A stretch of DNA of 64,000 nt, from the NCBI GenBank assembly GCA_009746045.1, contig RPFO01000310.1:4464817-4528816 (forward strand), in the 5' to 3' direction. The notes below the pieces were generated by a model. The model saw nothing but the letters and a program-made list of their open reading frames with translations, did not search any database and was not told where the DNA came from. This document shows positions 56,534 through 64,000 of the stretch, one piece after another. The stretch's first letter is position 1. The number at the start of each line of letters is the position of its first letter. The position numbers were made by a program, and so were the translations under genes. The stretch comes from Mesostigma viride. Its lineage: Eukaryota > Streptophyta > Mesostigmatophyceae > Mesostigmatales > Mesostigmataceae.

Positions 56534-57929
56534 ATTCCTTGATGGGTGGTGGAAAGGAGCTAGAAAGCCGCGTAATCTAACTATCCTAACGCTAATCTAC
56601 CTAGTCTAGAAAAATCCGGCCTAACTCCCCTACTAGTACTTGTCAAAACGCCTCCTCTTGGGGGGAGGGGGCTTGCCCACAGGGTCGGGCGTGTGAGCCT
56701 TGACAATCTTCTGCCACCGCGTCTTGTTCTGCATGGCAGTCCAGAGAAGGGAGAGAGAGTGGATGCGGTATTCAAACTGGGCTGGGACCAGTACTAAGGT
56801 CATCCAGCAACATCTGTACGTAGTTCGTGACATGTTTCCCTACCCTTTTGGGAATGCCCTTGGGGCCAGGCCAGGTCAGAATGTGCCGCCCTGGCTGGCC
56901 AAGCCGCTGGGGGCCTGCCAGACCAAGGGCGGTGTCGACCTGGCTGGTGCGAGCAAGGTGTCCTACAAATGCTATCCTACGCTGTCTAATCTCGTCCGAA
57001 ATACGAGGCATGCCCTGATACAAAGACTCTGATGACGGGCGCTTGGAAAACCCTACGTTCAGGACCTGTCGGAGCATCCTGTAAAGTTACCGTGCCGTTG
57101 AGCCTGAGCTGCCAGCTAGTGTGCCAGGTGTGAGTGTCCACGCCTCGGCGCCATACGTGAGCACCGTGAGGACGAGGACCTTGAAGAGCATGCGCTTGCG
57201 GTGGTCGCCCAGGCCCTTGGAGCGCCAGTAGGTGTTGAGCGAACGAAGCCTAGCCGCCAGGCCAGGCCAATGCGGGTGTCCACATCGTCGGCGGTGTCAG
57301 GGAGCCAGCTCCCTAACAGCTTGAAGCGATCGCGGATCGAACGGGACCGACGTCCCATCGAGCAGGCGCGGCAGCGGCGGTGTACTGGAGGCCCCGATCA
57401 CCATCGCCTCAGTTTTGACACTAATCTCCAACCCCACCGCCCTCGCCTCCAGGCCCAGACAGTCCAGCCAGGTCTGAATGTGCTCGGGGCGCGCGATGAG
57501 GGTGGTGTCATCCGCATAAATCAGGTCGGCCAGGCGGTAACCAGGTCTAACCCCGCCATGCTCTTTCTCGTTAATGATGTCCAAGCCTGGCTAGCTCGAA
57601 CCCCTTAAGAGCAGTAAAGCGCGCACGTGCTCGGCGCATGACGTGATCCACGACAATTATGAACAGGTATGGGGACAGGACACAACCTTGCCACACCCCG
57701 TGGTGAAGGGGGAATGGCCGGTGGGGTGGTGCCTCCCGCAGTCCGCACTACTGCCTGTGAGCCCTCATACAGTCGGCGAATGGCAGCAATAAACGCAGGT
57801 GGCACTCGATCCAGAGCTAGGATGGCCCAAAGAGCCTCCCATGCAGAGGACCGTGTCAAAGGCCTTGATATAGTCAACAAAAATGAAGACCAGTGGCACT
57901 CCAAATGATGCCTAGCTTTATTTCATTAT

Positions 57930-58255
57930 GCAGTGCCCATGCAGGGAGTCACTCTCTGCTGAGAAGCCATGCCCTAGCTCTTGTATAGCTATTCTGATTT
58001 GGCACGCCGCAAAAAATGCTGATCTCCCCCCCCATGACAGGCTCCCCCTTAGCTGGGCATAGCTTGATAGATCATGGGGCTGTACGTGCACAGGCCGTCC
58101 TAGCTGGGGCACCTAGAGCAAGGGTCGTTTACATTCCCACCCTTGCAGGAAGTAGCTTAGAATGTACTATAGGCTCATATGCCCCCTCTCTGGGCTATGT
58201 GCTACAGATACTCCCAACGGAGTTATGTTCCTAATGAATTAATTAATGAATATGC
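57930..58255 (+). mobile_element. ORF1-element 3' end, 5'-truncated
   Basis: Second copy of the 3' UTR type at 27395-27702, with hairpin at 58205-58227 and an AATTAATTAATGAATA tail. Confidence 0.7.
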
Positions 58256-58328
58256 ATGCACAGAAAATCATGCAGGTCCACAACTCCACGTACAGGTATA
58301 CATACATGGTAGGATTGTGTGCATGTAC

Positions 58329-59157
58329 CCGTCCATCCATCCATCCATCCATCCATCCATCCATCCATCCATCCATCCATCCATCCATCCATCCATCCAT
58401 CCATCCATCCATCCATCCATCCATCCATCCATCCATCCATCCATCCATCCATCCATCCATCCATCCATCCATCCATCCATCCATCCATCCATCCATCCAT
58501 CCATCCATCCATCCATCCATCCATCCATCCATCCATCCATCCATCCATCCATCCATCCATCCATCCATCCATCCATCCATCCATCCATCCATCCATCCAT
58601 CCATCCATCCATCCATCCATCCATCCATCCATCCATCCATCCATCCATCCATCCATCCATCCATCCATCCATCCATCCATCCATCCATCCATCCATCCAT
58701 CCATCCATCCATCCATCCATCCATCCATCCATCCATCCATCCATCCATCCATCCATCCATCCATCCATCCATCCATCCATCCATCCATCCATCCATCCAT
58801 CCATCCATCCATCCATCCATCCATCCATCCATCCATCCATCCATCCATCCATCCATCCATCCATCCATCCATCCATCCATCCATGCATCCATCCATCCAT
58901 CCATCCATCCATCCATCCATCCATCCATCCATCCATCCATCCATCCATCCATCACATCCATCCATCCATCCATCCATCCATCCATCCATCCATCCATCCA
59001 TCCATCCATCCATCCATCCATCCATCCATCCATCCATCCATCCATCCATCCATCCATCCATCCATCCATCCATCCATCCATCCATCCATCCATCCATCCA
59101 TCCATCCATCCATCCATCCATCCATCCATCCATCCATCCATCCATCCATCCATCCAT
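58329..59157. repeat. (CCAT)n microsatellite, about 830 bp
   Basis: More than 200 CCAT units with only two visible interruptions (a GCATCC near 58884 and a CACATCC near 58953). Translated on the plus strand it gives a Ser-Ile-His-Pro repeat that stays open into the LINE C reverse transcriptase. Confidence 0.98.
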
Positions 59158-60662
59158 CTGCAACCGCCTTCTGCTGTCGTCGCAACCACCTCCAGCGGCC
59201 TGGCAACACAGTTTTCGCACGATGCTGTACAAGAACAAGGGGTCGCCTGCCGACCCCGGCAACTACAGAGGGGTGTGCATTCAAAGTGCCCCCCTCAAGC
59301 TTCTTATGCGGCTCATCCTGAACCGCCTGCGCACGGCCTTGGACGGTCACCTCAGCGAGACTCAGCACGGCTTCCGTTCAGGTCGCAACACAGTACACGC
59401 GCTCTTCGCTACTCGCCGACTGGTGGAGGAACTGCAACGCCTTCAGCCTGGTGAGTCCCCTTTGCACCTTGTGCTGGTGGACTTCATCAAAGCCTTCGAT
59501 TCGGTTTTCTGGCCTGCGCTTTGGGACATCCTCGAGTTGTTCCGGATCCCCCGCCCCCTGATTGCTGTCATCCGCAACCTGTATGAAGGGTCCACCACTT
59601 CGGTGCGCACTTCTTACGGGACCACGCCCCCATGCCCTTTACAGAAGGGTGTGTGGCAGGGCTGCGTGCTGTCGCCCTACCTGTTCATTATTGTTGTCGA
59701 ATACGTAATGATTCAGGCGCGCAAGCGATTTGCCCGCATCGTGGGCAGGGAACCAGGAGTGCAGGTTGCTAACAAATTCTGGCATGGCGGTGCGGACACG
59801 GAGATTCGGCTAGCAGACATCATTTACGCAGACGACACCACCCTCTTTGAGGACACTGAGCACGTGCAGACATGGCTTGACTGCCTGGCTCTCGAGGCCC
59901 GTGCAGTGGGGCTTGAGGTCAGCAAGAAGACAGAGGCCCTGGCGGTTGGGCTCACCACCGCAGCGCCGCCCCTCTATCTCCTAGACGGCTCTCGAGTCCT
60001 GTATCGGGACCGCGTTAAGCTGCTGGGCAGCCTGCTCCCTAGCTGCGAGGTGGATGTGGACCACCGCATCTCCCTCGCCTGGCACGCTTTACGCCAGTAC
60101 CGGGCCCTATGGCGCAAGCCCCTGGGCAACTTAGATCGAGAAACAGGACCTGTTCAAGGTCCTCGTCCTTCCTGTTCTCACGTATGGCGCCGAGACGTGG
60201 ACCCTCACCGCCAACCTGGCCCGCAAGCTGGACGGCGCGGTCACCAGCATGCTGCGTTCCATTTTCAGAGTAGGATATGCTGCTCATGTCCGCAATGAGG
60301 ACCTGTACCAGGGCATGCCCTATATCACCAGCACAATTAAGCAACGCCGCCTGCAGCTAGTAGGGCACCTAGCTCGCACCAACCAGGTAGACACCTCACG
60401 TGGCCCCCCCGCAGGACTGCGACCAGCCCAGCCTGGCCGTCACCTCCTGACGTGGGCTGGGCCCAGTGACGTTAGACGCCGCAAGGCCCGCACCTTCAAA
60501 GAACAGCTAGTAGAGGACATGGGGGGCCTAGGCCTCTCCGTGATTTGGAAGAAGATGATGGACAAGGCCAAGTGGGCCCAGGTCATAGAGGACAACGAGC
60601 CCCCCCCAGTGGGGCCGGGGAAGCGCCCGCGTGTGCAATCCCGCGGGAGGCACGCTAGATAA
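59155..60662 (+). pseudogene. LINE family C reverse transcriptase and C-terminus
   Basis: Motifs: [102 protein letters not shown], and a basic C-terminus RVQSRGRHAR with TAA at 60660-60662. One frameshift near 60130 separates RT and thumb. All YADD catalytic residues are intact. The RT frame is open upstream through the whole CCAT array. Confidence 0.9.
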
Positions 60663-60809
60663 CTCCCCCTAGCTAGGGCAGCGTGCGGCTGCCTAGATAG
60701 ATGATGTAGTTAGAATGTTGTTAGATAGATGTAGTATGTAGCCAATGTAGATAGATTAGACCGGTAGGAATGTGTGCGCCCATCCATCCATTCATCGGGG
60801 TTAATGCTC

Positions 60810-60832
60810 CGTGACTCCCCAACGGGAGCACG
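60810..60832 (+). promoter_or_regulatory. Conserved LINE 3' hairpin
   Basis: CGTG, bulged A, CTCCC, loop CAAC, GGGAG, CACG; identical to 56485-56507. Confidence 0.75.
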
Positions 60833-60851
60833 AGTCTAATTAATTAATTAA

Positions 60852-62736
60852 GGGGACGTGGCGCGCCGAATATTTTCCGCGCCAAAAAATTCGCGGTACC
60901 GTCCGTACGGTGTATAATGTGTGCCCGGACCGCTCAACCCTCGCGGAAGTGGCCATGGCGGCATGCCTTTATGCAATATTAATCGATATGGCACGTAAAC
61001 AGCTAGAAAAAATGCTTGAATTTCGCAGAAGATTAGTTGATGACCTCATTGCGTGGCGGAAAGTTTACGGTTTGCAATATCGCTAATTTCTCGAACGGCT
61101 ACGGGCGCGGGGGTCCAGGATATAATTTCTCTTGCGGATCATGAAATTTAATGCAGGTTTACGGCAGCTATTGTGAGGCAACGTAGGCTCTAAAGAGCGA
61201 TTATGAAGCTAACTTAATGGTGTTGTCGAGTTTGTGCCGAAGCTTCCCGGTTTCTTTTACATTTCCGGCATTCAAGGTAAGAACCTACGCAGGCCTGCGC
61301 ATGTCGCCTTCGACGTATTCACGGAAGGCGCACCTTCCTTGTTCGCCTGATCAATGGATGATGTCTTTTATTGTTCGAGCTTGCGTGCCAGTTTATGCAT
61401 GAAACATTTCCACGCAGGCAGGTGCATTAACGTCGGCCTTTCGCCTTTTTTTCGGGCAGTTTCCCTGCAGGAAGCGCTCCATTTCTTTCGGTTGCATCGT
61501 CAGATTCCTAGCTATTTCGTACAATTTCGTGTAGTTTGTGGCTGGCATGCTAAATGCGCCGAGGTCAAGTTGTTGGTAATGTGTTGACATTTGTTTTCCA
61601 TAATCCTTTGGACGTGACCTTGCTCAGACGCTTTGTTATGTGCCGGATCTGACACGCCTGTTTTAGAACGACATCCGGCATGTGCCTAGAGGCTAACAAG
61701 CTGGCATCAGCTTCTTAGCAAATTGCCCTATTGGAAAGGAAGGTGAGAGTGGTTCTTTTGCTGGCCATACTGCATGAGTGGCATTGCATTAGATAGGTGT
61801 TTCCATTGCTTTCCTTGAGCTATAACCATTAAGACTTCCCTGCTATGTGTGCAGCAAGGCAAGCTGGATAGGATGTGAATGCTTGGCATACAACATGTAT
61901 GATTTGCTGCCAAGTTTGCAGGCTGCAGTTGCCTCTATTGCTTGGGCAGTCTTTCTAAGGTTTTTACACGTATACTTGCTGAGTTCTTGGCATAAATTTA
62001 CATGGTAACCTTGGGCTGAGCTTAGTGTATGCTCTCTTGGTGCGTGTATGCCTAGCGATGGTGTTGCTATGCGCACGCTGGCAAGGCTGGCCATGCTGAG
62101 GGCAGGGGAGGGCAGATGAGGTGCCTAGCCTTTTCTTATGTTGTGTGATCGAGTTGGGCATGTTTTTTGGCTTCTTGGATGGAAAACATGATGCCTAGGT
62201 GGCCTTATACACAGAAAAACCTCATTTAGCGTATGTTCAGGTTTTAGCACGCCAAACGCAATAACTTGAGCTAGACTTGTCGGAATGACCTGGGACTTGG
62301 ACCACTGCTGTCCCCCTGTTAGCCGGATTTTCGCTACATTTTGTTGCCTAATCTGAAGTGTTTATGACATGTTTATTCCCAATGTCCGGTAAAAAAAGGG
62401 TACTTTTGCGGGGAAATTAATAACTGTTCAAGGTTTTGTCATTTTCATGATGTAAATAGCTCAGCAAGCTACAAACTCAGGGAACTATAGACGCTACATT
62501 TTTTTTTGCCAACAAATGAGTGCATGGGCTGGGGCATACATAGCCCTAATTAGCGTCTTTTTCTATTTATAGCGCTATATTGGCGTATATGTGGGGGTAG
62601 TACCCCCAACAAGTGCATGGACAACTCACTAGAGATGTTATTTAGTGCCCCCAATCATAATTTAGCATGGTGCAACTGAAATTCAAGTGATATTAGCATG
62701 GGTCAAGTTTTAAGGTTTTTGGGGTGCCACCTCCCC
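60852..62736. mobile_element. TTAA-flanked piggyBac-like element
   Basis: 1885 bp between imperfect inverted ends GGGGACGTGGCGC / GTGCCACCTCCCC, flanked by TTAA (60848-60851, 62737-62740) inside the TTAA-rich tail of LINE C. Open frames inside are short and no transposase is recognised. Because the target itself is TTAA-repeated, the target duplication is weaker evidence than for 6027-7724. Confidence 0.5.
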
Positions 62737-62744
62737 TTAATTAA

Positions 62745-62812
62745 TCCATCCATCCATGGACATCCATCCATCCATCCATCCATCCATCCATCCATCCATC
62801 CATCCATCCATT
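62745..62812. repeat. (CCAT)n microsatellite
   Basis: About sixteen units with one interruption (CCATGGACAT), directly outside the tail of the LINE B copy that follows. Confidence 0.95.
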
Positions 62813-64000
62813 AAATGAAATTAAATTAAATTATAACATGCCGCCGTGCATGGGGAGGTCATGTAGCACATATTTCATGATGGATGGGGTGGAGGAAGCC
62901 GCGTGATCGAACTATCCTAACTCTATCTAGGAAATATGGTATTGCACTGGTTGTATTGCACCCACAGTGTTGCGCCCCGGCACCATGCCGTGGAGAGAGC
63001 GCTCTGTGGCCTGCCCACCTGCGGCAGTGAGAGAAGCTAGGGCGCCCTCCCTCCTTCTCACTGTGTATATAGGGTTGAAGGTTCCTTTACTCTGTATTGG
63101 CACCCACGTGACGCAGTCACGTGCTTATTAATTATTAATTAATTAATCTAGGAAATCCTAACTACACTACTCATCAAAACGCCTCCTCCGCTTGGGGGGA
63201 AGTGGCTTGCCCACAGGGTCGGGCGTGTGCGCCTTGACAATCTTCTTCCACCGCGTCTTGTCCTGCAATATGGCAGTCCAAAGACGGGAGAGAGAGTGGA
63301 TGCGGTGCTCAAACTGGGCTGGGACCACTAGGTCGTCCAGCAACATCTGTACGTAGTTCGTGACAGGTTTCCCTACCCTTTTGGGAATGTCCTAATTGGG
63401 GCCAGGCCAGGTCAGAATGTGCCGCCCTGGCTGGCCAAGCCGCTGGGGGCCGGCCAGACCAAGGGTGGTGTCGACCTGGCTGGTGCGGGCCGACGAAGGT
63501 GTCCTACAAATGCTATCCTACGCTGCCTAATCTCGTCCGAAACACGAGGCATGCCATGATACAAAGACTCTGATGACGGACGCTCGGAAAAACCTACATT
63601 AAGGACCTGCCGGAGCATCCTGTAAACTGTGCCGTCGAGCCGAGCTGCCAGTTTGGGTGGGAGGGTCCACGCGCCTCGGCGCCATACGTGAGCACCGTGA
63701 GGACGAGGACCTTGAAGAGCATGCGCTTGCGGTGCCCGTCCAGGCCCTTCGAGCGCCAGTAGGGCATGTGAGCGAACGGAGCTTGGCCCAGGCAAGGCCG
63801 ATGCGGGTGTCCACATCGTCGGCGGTGTCAGGAACTTAGCCAGCTCCCCAACAGCTTGAAGCGGTCGCGGAACGGGACCTCCGTCCCGTCGAGCAGGCGC
63901 GGCAGCGGTGGTTTACTGGATGCCCCTATCACCATCGCCTCAGTTTTGACACTAATCTCCAGCCCCACCGCCCGCGCCTCCAGGCCCAGGCAGTCCAGCC
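62813..64000 (-). mobile_element. LINE family B, copy 3 (continues beyond window)
   Basis: Minus strand: tail and 3' UTR from 62813, C-terminal coding region from 63160 (KRRRRFDE equivalent), GQPGRHILTWPG and GHL motifs near 63400-63500, LLGSWL near 63850, and the RT side runs off the window end. Several indels. Its hairpin (about 62835-62870) has an enlarged loop. A SINE-like element interrupts the 3' UTR. Confidence 0.85.
62936..63145 (+). mobile_element. SINE-like retroelement, defining copy
   Basis: 210 bp inserted in LINE B with an 11-bp duplication ATCTAGGAAAT (62925-62935, 63146-63156). It starts ATGGTATTGCACTGG and has no coding capacity. Near the 3' end it has a perfect hairpin CACGTGAC-GCA-GTCACGTG, then a TTATTAATTATTAATTAATTA tail. 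A clear Pol III A/B box pair is not seen, so it may be a deletion derivative of a LINE rather than a tRNA-derived SINE. Confidence 0.75.

Larger units (their letters stand above)
56268..57903 (-). mobile_element. LINE family B, 5'-truncated copy 2
   Basis: Minus strand. The tail AATTAAATTAAATT and hairpin (56294-56316) are at the low end; coding similarity runs from the C-terminal KPPPPKRRRFDKY back to the FVDYIKAFDT motif at 57880. Multiple frameshifts. A family C fragment is nested in its 3' UTR at 56336-56533. Confidence 0.85.
59155..60851 (+). mobile_element. LINE family C, 5' end replaced by CCAT array
   Basis: Reference copy of family C. Similarity to LINE B begins at [16 protein letters not shown], directly at the end of the microsatellite, and runs to the hairpin (60810-60832) and TTAATTAATTAA tail. 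A TTAA-flanked DNA element follows at once. Confidence 0.9.

Noticed and set aside
58239-59454. Several long open frames of His-Pro-Ser-Ile or Trp-Met-Asp-Gly repeats on both strands
   Set aside because: They are translations of the CCAT microsatellite, open in most frames because the unit lacks stop codons; not genes.

Overview
The window is nuclear DNA of a eukaryote. Coding segments are split by introns with GT-AG borders and one probable GC-AG border, there are no operons, and most of the sequence is retrotransposon and DNA-transposon debris. A plant-type CPL/FCP1-like phosphatase module, GC-rich LINEs with short A/T microsatellite tails, a copia-like LTR element, piggyBac-like and hAT-like elements and very long microsatellites fit a green alga or a similar protist. 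I cannot name a species.

Layout. At 1-12485 there is a three-level nest. A LINE (family A, 655-2969 and 11752-12485) was hit by a copia-like LTR element (2970-11751, two 677-bp LTRs, 5-bp target duplication). That element's integrase gene was in turn hit by a TTAA-flanked piggyBac-like element (6027-7724). From 12486 to 16295 lie LINE remnants of families A, B and C and a LINE ORF1. A host-like gene for a membrane-anchored 3CxxC zinc-finger protein (16656-17534, minus) follows. From 17535 to 23235 there is mostly non-coding DNA with an hAT-like element (21070-22529, 8-bp target duplication). LINE C and B copies fill 23236-27320, followed by an ORF1-only retrotransposon (28206-29244, 9-bp target duplication).

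The region 29245-44400 is the main host locus. A spliced gene on the plus strand (exons from 34929, possibly 34716, to 44366) starts with a CPL/FCP1-like HAD phosphatase module and appears to continue into a long acidic, low-complexity C-terminal part. That C-terminal part is repeated in inverted orientation at 29253-33204. The inner parts of the two arms are almost identical, introns included, while the outer parts are strongly diverged.

From 44800 to 46800 are further ORF1 and SINE-like elements. From 48237 to 52165 there are exons of an unrecognised minus-strand gene among tandem repeats. From 54000 to the end, LINE B and C copies and ORF1 elements are nested in one another, with an 830-bp CCAT microsatellite fused in frame to a LINE C reverse transcriptase, and a second TTAA-flanked element (60852-62736).

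The most unusual observation is a 23-nt hairpin just before the A/T tail of LINE B, LINE C and the ORF1-only elements. It has a nine-pair stem, one bulged base and a CAAC/CCAC loop, and its stem co-varies between families. It is a good candidate for the signal by which one LINE reverse transcriptase recognises all of these transcripts.
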